Shown here in pieces: positions 25,138-34,597 of a stretch of 64,000 bases of DNA (the stretch's first letter is position 1; each line of letters opens with the position of its first letter). The stretch spans positions 7,522,276-7,586,275 of the forward strand of contig NZ_CM001489.1 of the NCBI RefSeq assembly GCF_000262465.1. Direction: 5' to 3'. A program made the translations under genes and the position numbers. The notes under the pieces are model-generated. The model made no database searches, was not told the DNA's origin, and worked only from the letters and a program-made list of their open reading frames with translations. Origin of the DNA: Frankia sp. QA3. GTDB lineage: Bacteria; Actinomycetota; Actinomycetes; Frankiales; Frankiaceae.

Positions 25138-25581
25138 TCAGACGTCGACGGGCGGGCTCAGCCGGCTCGGGATCGCGATCCGGTTCCACGCGTTGATCGT
25201 CGCGATGGCGAGGATCAGGTCCGCGGCCTCCTTCTCCGACCAGCTCTTCGTGACCAGCGCCCAGGTCTCGTCGCTCACCCCGTCCGGGCCGAGCCGGGTG
25301 GCCTCGTCGGTGAGCGCGAGCGCCGCCCGTTCGCGCTCGTCGAACAACGGCGTCTCCCGCCAGGCCCCGACCGCGAACAGCCGGCGCGCGGACTCCCCGG
25401 CCGCGAGCGCGTCCCGGCTGTGCATGTCCACGCAGAACGAGCAGCCGTTGATGATCGACGCCCGCAGCTTGACCAGCTCCAGGACCGTGGTGTCGACGTT
25501 GTCCCGAACGTAGCGCTCCAGGCCGAACATCGCCCGGTACCCCTCCGGCGCGACCTCCGCCATGTTCAACCGCTGGGTCAT
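25138..25581 (-). CDS. AhpD-like / carboxymuconolactone decarboxylase family protein
   Basis: A 147-aa protein with ATG 25581. The AhpD core motif is present: INGCSFCVDMH (C47-x2-C50-x3-H54), preceded by LVKLRASI and followed by the helical AATINAWNRIAI segment. Members are thiol peroxidase-like or alkylhydroperoxidase proteins acting through the CxxC pair. The C-terminus ends in a low-complexity PPVDV that derives from the adjacent repeat. No ahpC lies nearby, so the physiological partner is unknown. Confidence 0.9.
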   Translation of the reverse strand: MTQRLNMAEVAPEGYRAMFGLERYVRDNVDTTVLELVKLRASIINGCSFCVDMHSRDALAAGESARRLFAVGAWRETPLFDERERAALALTDEATRLGPDGVSDETWALVTKSWSEKEAADLILAIATINAWNRIAIPSRLSPPVDV

Positions 25582-25702
25582 CTCCGGTCCCTTCCTGCCG
25601 GCCGGGGCCTGTCGCCCCGGCGTGGGGACGCCCGAACGGCGACCCCTGCCGGGAGGGACGGGCCCGCCGGCCGCGGTGTGACATGGCCAGTCGCCGCCAG
25701 CG

Positions 25703-26464
25703 TTAGTCGCCGCTGCGGGGGGAGGGCAGCTTGCGGGCGATGGTGAGCCCGTCGGCGACGGGCAGCATCACCACCTGTACCCGGGAATCGGCGGCGAGCC
25801 GCCGGTTGAACTCCCGGACGGCGACCACCGCCGGATTGTCCGACCGGGGGCGCACAACTTTGCCGTATTGGAGAACATTATCGATGATAATGACCCCGTT
25901 GGGGTTTATGCGGGGAATGAGAAGTTCGTAGTAGCGCTGGTAGGAGACCTTGTCCGCGTCGATGAAGGCCAGGTCGAAGGTGGGTTCCTCGGGGAGGTCC
26001 GCGAGGCTGTCGGCGGCCGGTCCGAGGACGAGGTCGATGCGGTCGGACACGCCGGCCCGATCCCAGTGCTGGCGGGCGATCGCGGTCCATTCCTCGCTGA
26101 CGTCGAGGCAGAGCAGCCGGCCGCCGTCCGGCAGACCGCGGGCGATGCACAGCGCCGAGTAGCCGGTGAAGGTGCCGACCTCGACGGCCCGGTGGGGGGC
26201 GATCGAGGCGGTCAGGATGGTCAGCAGCGTGCCCTGTTCCGCTGGCACCTGCATCTCCGCCTCGGGCAGCGCCGCGGTGACGGCCGACAGGTCACCGAGG
26301 ACCTCGTCGGGCGGCGAGCTGTGCTCGGTCAGATAGGCACCGATTGTACTGTTGAGAAAGGCGGATTTCGGGCCCCGGCCGCCGCTTCTGGTGACCTCGC
26401 GGCGAACCGTCTCGGCGCCGAGCGCCGTGGCTTCCCGAATCCGCTGTGCGGGGCTTCTAGGCAT
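25703..26464 (-). CDS. SAM-dependent O-methyltransferase (caffeoyl-CoA OMT-like)
   Basis: A 253-aa protein; ATG 26464 starts MPRSPAQRIREA (the frame is open to 26833 through unrelated sequence). SAM motif I is VEVGTFTGYSALCIARGLP; motif II CLDVSEEW; the metal/substrate region FDLAFIDADKVSYQRYYE and IIIDNVLQYGKVV carry the Asp/Asn ligands for the divalent cation. These class I OMTs methylate catechol-type or similar small molecules. Codon use near the NGVIIIDN region is less GC-rich than average. Neighbours give no substrate clue. Confidence 0.9.
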   Translation of the reverse strand: MPRSPAQRIREATALGAETVRREVTRSGGRGPKSAFLNSTIGAYLTEHSSPPDEVLGDLSAVTAALPEAEMQVPAEQGTLLTILTASIAPHRAVEVGTFTGYSALCIARGLPDGGRLLCLDVSEEWTAIARQHWDRAGVSDRIDLVLGPAADSLADLPEEPTFDLAFIDADKVSYQRYYELLIPRINPNGVIIIDNVLQYGKVVRPRSDNPAVVAVREFNRRLAADSRVQVVMLPVADGLTIARKLPSPRSGD

Positions 26465-26633
26465 GATCAGTGGGTGCTCCGTCCCTGGTCGCTCGGTGCG
26501 AAAATAACCGCCCTGCGGCGCATTGCCGGCGCGTTGCCGCGCTCCGGCCGGGAAAGAAACAGTAAAGATCACAGATGGGACCACGGGTGGCGGTGATCCC
26601 ACCGCGTGTTCGTCAGGGTTCTCGTCAGGCTTC

Positions 26634-26693
26634 GTTGTCCCGCTGGGTTTAGTCCCACTGGGTGTTGTCCCGCTGGGTGTTGTCCTGATAGGT
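26634..26693 (-). repeat. 15-bp tandem repeat spanning the histidine kinase stop codon, 4 units
   Basis: Four 15-bp units cross the 3' end of the kinase gene, encoding TYQDN, TQRDN, TQWD-stop and, beyond the stop, TQRDN. The stop TAA (26651-26649) arises where other units have AAC. Confidence 0.85.
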
Positions 26694-28391
26694 GTCGTCG
26701 ACGACTTCCAGGAGCCCGGGTTCCGATGGTTGCCCGAGGTGCCCGGCGGCGGCCCGCTGCGGCGGCACCGGTCCGGCCCTCTCGCCACACCGCAGGGTCG
26801 CGCACGGCAGGTCGAGCACGACGCACAGGCCACCGCCCACGGCCGGGGCCAGCGTGATCGTCCCGCCGTCGGCGGTCACCAGGGCGTGCACGATCGCGAG
26901 CCCGAGCCCGTGGCCCCGCCGATCGGCGCGGCGCGGCGTCTGGTCCCGGCCGGCGGCCGGCCCGTCCGGGTCATCCCGATCGGTGCCGGGCCGCTGGGAT
27001 GGGCCCGGCACCCGCCCGTGGGCGGCGCCGAAGCGGCGGAAGGCCGCCCGCCGCTGCTCGGCGCTCATGCCGTTCCCGCTGTCGGTGACGGTGAGCCGGA
27101 TCGCCGGCCCGGCCATGGTCCCCGGCAGGTCCGCGGCCTCCCGGGCATCGGCGGTACCGGATGCGTCGGTCGCCGTGCCGGTCGCTGTGCCGGTGGGCGT
27201 GTCGGTGGGCGTGTCGACGGGCCCGTCGGTGGGCGCGTCGACGGCACCCGACGGCGGTTGGCCTTGGGCCGCGGGGGCCGGGTGCGACTCGATCCGGATC
27301 CGGCCGCCGGGCGGGGTGGCTTCCAGGGCGTTGCTGAGCAGGTTGTCGAGGATCTGCTCCAGGTGCCCGGGGACGCTCGTCACCATGTGCCCGTCGTCGA
27401 CGTCCCAGGTCAGCGCGATCCCCGCGGCGGCGGCCACCGGCCGCCAGATCAGGCAGCGCTGCGCGGTCACCGGCGCGAGGGGAACCGGCCGGGCGGCGGT
27501 CGGCGCGTGCTCGGCCCGGGAGACGGCGAGCAGCCCGTCGACCATGCGGGACAGTCGGTGCACCTCGACGAGGGTGCCGGCCACCTCCCCGGCGATCGTG
27601 GCGTCGACGTCCTGTTCCAGCAGCTCCAGGCGCAGCCGCATCGCGGTCAGCGGGGTGCGGATCTGGTGGGAGACGTCGGCGAGGAAGCGCCGCTGGCTGT
27701 CGACGAGGGACTGGATCCGGTCGGCCATCGCGTCGAAGGTCGCCGCGACCTCCCGGACCTCCGGCGGGCCGCCGACGGCCCGTGCCCGGATCGACAGGTC
27801 ACCCGCGCCGAGCTCGCCGGCGGCGTGTTCGAGCCGGCGCAGCGGGCGGCCCACCCAGCGGGCCAGCAGGATGGAGATCCCCAGCGCCGCCAGGGCGACC
27901 AGGACGCCGCCGATGACGATCATCGTCCACCGGTGGTTGATCGAGGCGCGTAGCCCGTAGTCGCTGCGCGCGACCGCGAGGACGCCGACCAGGCCGTTCG
28001 CGTTGGACACCGGGGTCACGATGATCATTCGATGCCGGTTGGCGTCGCTCGGCTCGATCGTCACGCTGTGGTGGTGTGCGCGGGCGAGCTCCGCCCGCGT
28101 GACCGGGATGTCCTCGCCGGTGTCGGCCACCAGGCTGTCGTCGGCGCGGTAGAGCCGCAGCTCGTCGGGCGGGCCGTCCGCGCCGTCGCGGCGGGGCACC
28201 GGCAGCGGCGTGGCGTCCGGCGACAGCCGCCGCCACTTCACCTCGGCGACGTAGGCGTCGGTCGAGGCGGACAGCCGCAGGCCGAACAGCGCCCGGTCAT
28301 GCCGGGTGGCGTCCAGGCCCAGCGGGACGCACAGCCCGACGAGCAGCGCCGCGGTCAGCAGGAGCTGGGCGGCGAGGATCCGCCGGCTCAT
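26649..28391 (-). CDS. Two-component sensor histidine kinase
   Basis: A 580-aa membrane kinase. TM1 about residues 6-27, extracytoplasmic sensor about 28-155, TM2 about 157-177, HAMP about 178-230, HisKA with phospho-acceptor H242 (LADVSHQIRTPL), then HATPase_c: N box LDNLLSNALEATPPGG, G1 VTDSGNGMS, G2 GHGLGLAIV. A Pro/Thr/Ala/Asp-rich insert of about 50 residues splits the N box from G1 (DTPTDTPTGTATGT...), and a second insert precedes G2. The last residues come from a 15-bp repeat. ATG 28391 overlaps the response-regulator stop (ATGA), so the pair is translationally coupled. Signal unknown. Confidence 0.93.
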   Translation of the reverse strand: MSRRILAAQLLLTAALLVGLCVPLGLDATRHDRALFGLRLSASTDAYVAEVKWRRLSPDATPLPVPRRDGADGPPDELRLYRADDSLVADTGEDIPVTRAELARAHHHSVTIEPSDANRHRMIIVTPVSNANGLVGVLAVARSDYGLRASINHRWTMIVIGGVLVALAALGISILLARWVGRPLRRLEHAAGELGAGDLSIRARAVGGPPEVREVAATFDAMADRIQSLVDSQRRFLADVSHQIRTPLTAMRLRLELLEQDVDATIAGEVAGTLVEVHRLSRMVDGLLAVSRAEHAPTAARPVPLAPVTAQRCLIWRPVAAAAGIALTWDVDDGHMVTSVPGHLEQILDNLLSNALEATPPGGRIRIESHPAPAAQGQPPSGAVDAPTDGPVDTPTDTPTGTATGTATDASGTADAREAADLPGTMAGPAIRLTVTDSGNGMSAEQRRAAFRRFGAAHGRVPGPSQRPGTDRDDPDGPAAGRDQTPRRADRRGHGLGLAIVHALVTADGGTITLAPAVGGGLCVVLDLPCATLRCGERAGPVPPQRAAAGHLGQPSEPGLLEVVDDTYQDNTQRDNTQWD

Positions 28392-29305
28392 CGGCCCGGC
28401 AGCTCCCGCCCCCGGCCATCCCGCGCCGGCCGGCGGCCAGGGTCGGCCGGTCTGGCCGCGGCATCCGGCGCGGCCCCCTGGGTGGGCACCACGGGGTGCG
28501 GCGCCAGCTCCTCCAGCCTGTCGCGCGCCGGGACGGCGCCGGGCTCGGCGGCGCCGGGACCGGGCACGCCGGCCAACCGGAAACCGACCCCGTACACCGT
28601 TTCGATCAGCTCCGGTTTGCCCAGCTTGCGGCGGATTGCGCCGATGTGCACGTCGAGGACCTTCGGCGAGCCGAACCAGTCTCCCCAGACCCCGGTGAAG
28701 ATCTCCTGCCGGGTCCGCACCCGGCCCGGGTCGGCGGCGAGGAACGCCAGCAGGTCGTACTCGCGGGCGGTGACGGCGACGGGGCGGTCGTCGACGGTGA
28801 TCTGGCGGCTGCGCCGGTCGAGGGTGAGCGGGCCGTGCCGGACGAGGTCGGCGTCCTCAGCGCCCGCCCGGCCGGCCGTGCGCCGGCGCACCGCCCGCAT
28901 CCGGGCCAGCAGCTCGGCGAACCCGAACGGCTTGACCAGGTAGTCGTCCGAGCCGAGGTCGAGCGCCTCGACCCGGTCGGCCTCGTCCCCTCGGGCCGTC
29001 ACGACGATCACCGGGGTGTCGGTGTGCTCGCGGATGCGCCGGCACACCTGCGCGCCGTCCATGTCCGGCAGGCCCAGGTCGAGCAGCACGAGGTCGGGTG
29101 GGGTGGGACCGCCGATCTGGGCGAGGGCCGCCGCACCCGTGCGCACCCGGCTCGCCGTGTAGCCGGCCCGGTCCAGCCCGCGCACGAGCTGCGTCCCGAG
29201 CCCGTCGTCGTCCTCGACCACGAGGACCCGGGCGCCGGCCGGGTCGGGCTGGCGTGGCGGGTCCGGCACGTGTCCCCTGAAATGGTGGCCTGCGGGCGTC
29301 GCCAT
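28388..29305 (-). CDS. OmpR-family response regulator
   Basis: About 305 aa from ATG 29305 (AGGGTGAG just upstream; GTG 29314 possible). Receiver domain: acidic pocket VVEDDDG, phospho-acceptor D76 (LVLLDLGLPDMDG), Thr in VIVVTARG, Lys in YLVKPFGF. The winged-helix DNA-binding domain follows (LTAREYDLLAFLA-like VTAREYDLL, PKVLDVHIGAIRRKLG, VYGVGFRLAG). About 60 Ala/Pro/Arg-rich residues extend beyond the usual end. First gene of a two-gene operon with the kinase. Confidence 0.93.
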   Translation of the reverse strand: MATPAGHHFRGHVPDPPRQPDPAGARVLVVEDDDGLGTQLVRGLDRAGYTASRVRTGAAALAQIGGPTPPDLVLLDLGLPDMDGAQVCRRIREHTDTPVIVVTARGDEADRVEALDLGSDDYLVKPFGFAELLARMRAVRRRTAGRAGAEDADLVRHGPLTLDRRSRQITVDDRPVAVTAREYDLLAFLAADPGRVRTRQEIFTGVWGDWFGSPKVLDVHIGAIRRKLGKPELIETVYGVGFRLAGVPGPGAAEPGAVPARDRLEELAPHPVVPTQGAAPDAAARPADPGRRPARDGRGRELPGR

Positions 29306-29404
29306 GGGACTCACCCTAGGACTCCCGCTACGTCAGGGTGCGACGTCCCGCGGCATGACCCCCGCGTCCCCGCGCCCGCACCCACTGCCGGTGACCTCGG
29401 TTCC

Positions 29405-29467
29405 GAGCCGCGAGCCGCGAGCCGCGAGTCGCGAGTCGCGAGTCGTGGGCCGTGGGCCGTGGGCCGG
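29405..29467. repeat. 7-bp tandem repeat, 9 units
   Basis: Nine contiguous units drifting from GAGCCGC (x3) through GAGTCGC/GAGTCGT (x3) to GGGCCGT/GGGCCGG (x3), between the response regulator and the BpsA-like gene. No gene spans it. Confidence 0.9.
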
Positions 29468-29521
29468 GCGGGCCTCGGGTCCGGCCGGGGAGACCGGCGA
29501 ACGTCGTCGATCGTGATGCCG

Positions 29522-31423
29522 TCAGGTCTGCGGGGTGGCGCTCACCGCCGCGGCGGTGAGCGTGGACGCGAGCGTGTGCCGCGGCAGGTCGATCAGCCGG
29601 ACGGCGAGCAGGTCGGCGTCGCCCACGGCCCGGCGCGCGGCCGCGAGGGCCTCCCGCTGGGCCAGCACCCGGCCGTCGGCCTCCCGGACGATCCGGATCA
29701 GGCCGTCGCGCCAGACGTTGCCGATCTTCCCGTGCGGGCGGTCCAACAGCCAGCGGGCGAGGCGCGCGCCGGGGTCCAGGACGGCGGGGTCGACCGCGGC
29801 GAACGTCACCAACCGGGTCGCGCCCCCGGCCCGGCCCTCGTCGTCGAGGGCGAGGTCGTGCTCGGGCGTGGCCGCCCACTTCGCCCGCAGCGGGTCGAGA
29901 GCACCCCGGGCGCAGCCCCCGGCGCCCAGCACGCGATGGTCGGCGTTCACGATCACGGCGAGCCGGTCGGCGTTGACCGCGAGCAGCAGCCGGGTCAGCC
30001 AGGGGCCGGGATCGTCGGACAGGTCGGCGACGGCGGACAGCGGCCCGCCCGCCCCCGCCGCGGCCGTCGGCAGCCCGCGCTCGAGGACCGTCGCGAGGTG
30101 CGCGTGGGCCGCGTGGGCCGCGTCCAGCTCGGGGCGCTCGCCGACGAAGACTCCCCGGCCCGGCGCGGCCGCCAGGAACCGGGTCGCCGCGGCGACGACG
30201 GGCCCCGCGAGCGGTGCCGGCCGGCTCTCGGTGGACTGCCGGCCACGGGTGTAGATCGCCGTCGCCGCCGGCCCGCGCGCCGGTGCCGGCCGGTCCAGGT
30301 GTTTCCAGGTGGCCGGGGTCGGCTGGCAGACGTACATGTCGGCGCGGGCGCCGACCGCCTCGGCGCCCTCGTAGGTGTGGAACGCCGGCCAGATCGCCTC
30401 GAAGACGAGCCCCTGGTCGAGCAGGGCCCGCTGCACCTTCCAGCCCAGGGTGGGCACTCGCTCGCTGAACCCGTAGGCGACGAGGACCCGGCCGCGCTCC
30501 CGGTCGGCGAGACCCTGGGCGCCGCGCGCGGCGAACAGCGACACACCCTGCGGGGTGTAGGGCGGGTCGGTGAAGGCGAGATCGGCACCGCCCGCCACCG
30601 ACGGCGGCAGCCCGAAGCGCAGGTCCGCGTATAGGCACCGCAGCCGCACGTCCCGTGACCGGGCCGATCGGTCGAGGAACTCCAGCAGGTCCTCGTCGAT
30701 GTCCACCACCGTGACGGTGGGCCCGCGCCGCGCCGGGCCCGGGCTCGCCGCGGCGGCCAGCAGGACGACGGCCAGCGACGTCAGGTCGTGGTCACCCACG
30801 CACAGCAGGTGGGCCTCGCGCAGATCATAGTGCGTCGACAGCCAGACGGCCCGGCGGACCACCGTCGCCGCCGTGGCCGGCACGTGGTCCAGGTCGGTCC
30901 GGGGGCGCGGAGCCGAGGCGATGAGCTCGTGCATCGTCGTGACCAGCGCCCCGTGGCGGCCGATCTCCGCGGCGAGCGGGTCCAACGGGGTGCCCGCGCG
31001 CAGCTCGTCATAGTCGATCATGGTGCGGTAGCGGTCGACGGCGCCGGGCCGCAGCACGAACGTGCCGCCGGTCCCGGTCCGCAGATCGTCGCCGAGGCGG
31101 TCGAGGATCTCCTCGACGGAGCGGCGCGGCAGGCCCGAGTCCTGGACCAGAGCACGCAGGGTCCGCGGCCGTTCGGTCAGCGCCGCAACGACCCCGCGGG
31201 GCGCCCGGGCGTGCACCCGGTAGCCGTGCAGCAGCGTCGCCAACGATTCCCCGGGCGCGCTCGGGGGCCCCGCCGGCGAAGCCGCGCCCTTGGTGGGGGG
31301 CGCCGGTGTCGGACCCGACGACAGCACCGGACCGGGCGCAGGCGACGGACCGGCCGGGGGCGGCGGGGTACGGGGATCGGTCACACAATCAGCGTGACAC
31401 CCCGGCGCGAACTGTGATTTCAC
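29522..31423 (-). CDS. BpsA-like branched polyamine synthase (aminopropyltransferase) family protein
   Basis: A 633-aa protein from ATG 31423 (GGCGGTG upstream; GTG 31384 is an alternative). Residues 16-60 are Pro-rich and disordered. About 65-130 resemble a winged helix (RTLRALVQDSGLPRRSVEEI). The catalytic half has a Rossmann methyltransferase-like core: LLCVGDHDLTSLAVVL, VTVVDIDEDLLEFLD, CLYADLRFGLP and ADLAFTDPPYTPQGVSLF. The DPPYTPxG motif is shared with BpsA, which in thermophiles adds aminopropyl groups to spermidine. The C-terminal 250 residues are an extra, less conserved part. Divergent from hisD with only 31 bp between start codons. Confidence 0.75.
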   Translation of the reverse strand: MKSQFAPGCHADCVTDPRTPPPPAGPSPAPGPVLSSGPTPAPPTKGAASPAGPPSAPGESLATLLHGYRVHARAPRGVVAALTERPRTLRALVQDSGLPRRSVEEILDRLGDDLRTGTGGTFVLRPGAVDRYRTMIDYDELRAGTPLDPLAAEIGRHGALVTTMHELIASAPRPRTDLDHVPATAATVVRRAVWLSTHYDLREAHLLCVGDHDLTSLAVVLLAAAASPGPARRGPTVTVVDIDEDLLEFLDRSARSRDVRLRCLYADLRFGLPPSVAGGADLAFTDPPYTPQGVSLFAARGAQGLADRERGRVLVAYGFSERVPTLGWKVQRALLDQGLVFEAIWPAFHTYEGAEAVGARADMYVCQPTPATWKHLDRPAPARGPAATAIYTRGRQSTESRPAPLAGPVVAAATRFLAAAPGRGVFVGERPELDAAHAAHAHLATVLERGLPTAAAGAGGPLSAVADLSDDPGPWLTRLLLAVNADRLAVIVNADHRVLGAGGCARGALDPLRAKWAATPEHDLALDDEGRAGGATRLVTFAAVDPAVLDPGARLARWLLDRPHGKIGNVWRDGLIRIVREADGRVLAQREALAAARRAVGDADLLAVRLIDLPRHTLASTLTAAAVSATPQT

Positions 31424-31442
31424 CGCCCCCCGGCTCGGCGGC

Positions 31443-31448
31443 TAGTCT
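31443..31448 (+). promoter_or_regulatory. -10 element of a leaderless hisD transcript
   Basis: TAGTCT ends 6 nt before the hisD GTG; no Shine-Dalgarno. The layout matches that of priA, trpB, lgt and the TetR gene. Confidence 0.5.
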
Positions 31449-31454
31449 CGTATC

Positions 31455-32750
31455 GTGCTCAGAAGGCTTGATCTGCGGGCTGCGGTGCCCTCCGCGGCGG
31501 ATGTCCGCCGCCTGCTGCCCCGGGCCGCGATCGACGTGGACGCCGCCGTCGACGCGGTCCGGCCGGTCTGCGAGGACGTGCGGACCCGTGGCGACGCCGC
31601 CGTCCTCGACGCCGCCGCCCGGTTCGACGGGGTCCGTCCGGCCAGCCTGCGGGTGCCGCAGGCGGCGCTCGCCGCCGCCGCCGACGCCCTCGACCCGGCG
31701 GTGCGCGACGCGCTCGTCGAGGCGATCCGCCGCAGCCGGGCGGTGCACCGCGCGCAGCTGCGCGAGGCGGTCACGATCGAGGTCGGCCCGGGCCTGACGG
31801 TCACCGAGCGGTGGGTGCCGGTCGAGCGGGTCGGGCTGTACGTGCCCGGCGGGCGGGTCGCCTACCCGAGCAGCGTCGTGATGAACGTGGTGCCCGCCCA
31901 GGAGGCCGGGGTCGGCTCGCTGGCCGTGTTCTCCCCGCCGCAGCGCGACAACGACGGCCTGCCGCACCCGGTCGTGCTCGGCGCCTGCGCCCTGCTCGGG
32001 ATCGACGAGGTCTACGCCGCCGGCGGCGCCCAGGCGGTCGCGATGGCCGCCTACGGCACCGCGAGCTGCCCGCCCGTCGATGTCGTCACCGGCCCGGGCA
32101 ACGTCTACGTGACGGCCGCCAAGCGGCTGGTGCGCGGCGTGGTCGGGGTGGACGCCGAGGCGGGCCCCACCGAGGTCGCGATCCTCGCCGACGTCACCGC
32201 GGACCCGACCTTCGTCGCCGCCGACCTCATCGCCCAGGCCGAGCACGACCCGATGGCCGCCTGCCTGCTCGTCACCTCGTCGGTGGAGCTCGCCGACGCC
32301 GTCGACATCGAGCTCGGCAAGCAGGTGCCCGCGACGCGCCACCGCGAGCGGGTCGAGGAGGCCCTCGCCGGCCAGGGCGCCGTGGCGATCGTCGCCGACG
32401 TCGACGCCGGCCTCGCGGTCGTCGACGCGTGGGCGGCCGAGCACCTGGAGATCCACACCGCCGACGCGGGGGCGGTCGCCGCCCGGGTGCGCCACGCCGG
32501 GGCGGTGTTCGTCGGCCCCCATGCCCCCGTCCCCCTGGGCGACTACCTCGCCGGTTCCAACCACGTCCTGCCCACCGGCGGGACGGCACGCCACTCCGGC
32601 GGCCTGGCCGTGGCCGCCTTCCAGCGCCAGGTCCACGTCGTCGAGTCCACCCGCGACGCGCTGCACGCCGTCGCCCCGCGCCTCGCCGCGCTCGCCGGGG
32701 CCGAGGATCTCACCGCACACGCCGACGCCGTGGAGGTTCGATTCCGATGA
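31455..32750 (+). CDS. hisD: Histidinol dehydrogenase
   Basis: A 431-aa enzyme from GTG 31455. It oxidises L-histidinol to L-histidine in two NAD+-dependent steps, the last of the pathway, using Zn2+. Visible signatures: [36 protein letters not shown], the block [27 protein letters not shown] and near the end [20 protein letters not shown] with metal and catalytic His residues. First gene of the his cluster, with ATGA overlap to hisC. Confidence 0.98.
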   Translation: MLRRLDLRAAVPSAADVRRLLPRAAIDVDAAVDAVRPVCEDVRTRGDAAVLDAAARFDGVRPASLRVPQAALAAAADALDPAVRDALVEAIRRSRAVHRAQLREAVTIEVGPGLTVTERWVPVERVGLYVPGGRVAYPSSVVMNVVPAQEAGVGSLAVFSPPQRDNDGLPHPVVLGACALLGIDEVYAAGGAQAVAMAAYGTASCPPVDVVTGPGNVYVTAAKRLVRGVVGVDAEAGPTEVAILADVTADPTFVAADLIAQAEHDPMAACLLVTSSVELADAVDIELGKQVPATRHRERVEEALAGQGAVAIVADVDAGLAVVDAWAAEHLEIHTADAGAVAARVRHAGAVFVGPHAPVPLGDYLAGSNHVLPTGGTARHSGGLAVAAFQRQVHVVESTRDALHAVAPRLAALAGAEDLTAHADAVEVRFR

Positions 32751-33955
32751 CGATCCAGGCGTCCCACAGCGCCGACGCCGGGCCCGCCGGGGACGACCGG
32801 CCCTGGCGCCCGCTGGACATCGACGGGCTGCCGCTGCGCGACAGCCTGCGCGGGCTGTCCCCCTACGGGGCGCCGCAGCTCGACGTGCCGGTGCGGCTCA
32901 ACACCAACGAGAACCCGCACCCGCCGTCGATCGGCCTGGTCGACGCCCTCGGCAAGGCCGCGACCCTCGCCGCGACCGAGGCCAACCGCTACCCCGACCG
33001 CGACGCCGAGGCCCTGCGCGCCGACCTCGCCTACTACCTGACGCCGGACGCCGGGTTCGGCGTGCACACCGCCCAGGTCTGGGCCGCCAACGGCTCCAAC
33101 GAGGTCATCCAGCAGCTCTGCCAGGCGTTCGGCGGGCCCGGCCGGGTCGCGGTCGGCTTCGAGCCGTCCTACTCGATGCACCGGCTCATCGCCCTGGCCA
33201 CGGCGACCGAGTGGGTCCGCGAGGAACGCGCCGCGGACTTCACCCTGTCCGCCGAGGCCGTCATCGAGGCCGTCGAGCGCCACCGCCCGGCGCTGCTGTT
33301 CCTCTGCTCGCCGAACAACCCGACCGGCACGGCCCTGCCCCTGGACGTCGTCGTCGCCGCCTGCGAGGCGATGGGGCGCGTCGGCAGCGGCATGGTCGTC
33401 GTCGACGAGGCGTACGCCGAGTTCCGCCGGGCCGGGGTGCCCAGCGCCCTGACGCTGCTGCCCCGCCACCCGCGGCTCATCGTCACCCGCACGATGAGCA
33501 AGGCGTTCGCCCTGGCCGGCGCCCGGGTCGGCTACCTCGCCGCGCACCCCGCCGTCGTCGACGCGCTACAGCTCGTCCGGCTGCCCTACCACCTGTCCAG
33601 CTTCACCCAGGCGGTCGCCCGCACCGCGCTCGCGCACGCCGACGAGCTGCTCGCCACGGTGGAGGCGGTCAAGACGCAGCGGGACCGGATCGTGCAGCAG
33701 CTGCCGGCCCTCGGCCTGCGGCTTGCCCCCAGCGACGCCAACTTCGTGTTCTTCGGCCTGTTCGCCGATCAGCGCGCGGTGTGGCGCGGCCTGCTCGACG
33801 CCGGGGTGCTCGTGCGCGACCTCGGCCTGCCCGGCTGGCTGCGGGTCACCGCCGGGCTACCCGGCGAGGTCGACGCGTTCCTGGCCGCGCTCGGCCGGGT
33901 CCTCGCCGGCAGCGACGTCGCCCCGGACGGCGTCGTCACTCTGGCCACGGGCTGA
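32747..33955 (+). CDS. hisC: Histidinol-phosphate aminotransferase
   Basis: A 402-aa PLP enzyme converting imidazole-acetol phosphate and glutamate to histidinol phosphate. Its ATG overlaps the hisD stop by 4 bp. Fold-type I motifs: [29 protein letters not shown], the CSPNNPTGT loop, DEAYAEF and PLP lysine in [18 protein letters not shown]. Length is slightly above average because of an N-terminal 30-residue extension. Followed by hisB after 54 bp. Confidence 0.97.
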   Translation: MTIQASHSADAGPAGDDRPWRPLDIDGLPLRDSLRGLSPYGAPQLDVPVRLNTNENPHPPSIGLVDALGKAATLAATEANRYPDRDAEALRADLAYYLTPDAGFGVHTAQVWAANGSNEVIQQLCQAFGGPGRVAVGFEPSYSMHRLIALATATEWVREERAADFTLSAEAVIEAVERHRPALLFLCSPNNPTGTALPLDVVVAACEAMGRVGSGMVVVDEAYAEFRRAGVPSALTLLPRHPRLIVTRTMSKAFALAGARVGYLAAHPAVVDALQLVRLPYHLSSFTQAVARTALAHADELLATVEAVKTQRDRIVQQLPALGLRLAPSDANFVFFGLFADQRAVWRGLLDAGVLVRDLGLPGWLRVTAGLPGEVDAFLAALGRVLAGSDVAPDGVVTLATG

Positions 33956-34009
33956 CCCCGCCACCGACGCCGGTCCCCACCCGCGACCAGAAAGACCGAG
34001 GAAGCCCCG

Positions 34010-34597
34010 ATGGCCCGCACCGCGCGGATCGAACGCAAGACGCTGGAGTCCGACGTGCTGGTCGAGCTCGACCTCGACGGGACGGGCGTGGCGAACTCCG
34101 ACACCGGCGTCCCGTTCTTCGACCACATGATGTCCCAGCTCGGCAAGCACGGCGGGTTCGACCTGACCGTGCGCACCCGCGGTGACCTGCACATCGACTC
34201 CCACCACACGGTCGAGGACACCTCGATCGCGTTCGGGTCGGCGCTGCGCGAGGCCCTGGGCGACAAGGCCGGCATCCGCCGCTTCGGCGACGCGCTGGTT
34301 CCCCTCGACGAGGCCCTCGCCCAGGCCGCGGTCGACCTGTCCGGCCGGCCGTACTGCGTGCACGTCGAGCCGGACCTCGTCGGCCTGATCGGGACCTACG
34401 ACACCACGTTGACCCGGCACATCTTCGAGTCGATCACCGCGTCGGCGCGGATCGCGCTGCACGTGCGGGTGCTGTCCGGCCGCAACGCCCACCATGTGGT
34501 CGAGGCGCAGTTCAAGGCGGTCGCCCGGGCCATGCGCGACGCGGTGGCCCTCGACGCCCGGGTGGCCGGCGTGCCGTCCACCAAGGGCGTCCTGTGA
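34010..34597 (+). CDS. hisB: Imidazoleglycerol-phosphate dehydratase
   Basis: A 195-aa monofunctional HisB dehydratase, of normal actinobacterial length. ATG 34010 is preceded by GAGGAAGC. Mn-binding His clusters are evident: [28 protein letters not shown], and [16 protein letters not shown] with [13 protein letters not shown]. It dehydrates imidazole glycerol phosphate to imidazole-acetol phosphate. Its stop overlaps the hisH GTG (GTGA). Confidence 0.98.
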   Translation: MARTARIERKTLESDVLVELDLDGTGVANSDTGVPFFDHMMSQLGKHGGFDLTVRTRGDLHIDSHHTVEDTSIAFGSALREALGDKAGIRRFGDALVPLDEALAQAAVDLSGRPYCVHVEPDLVGLIGTYDTTLTRHIFESITASARIALHVRVLSGRNAHHVVEAQFKAVARAMRDAVALDARVAGVPSTKGVL

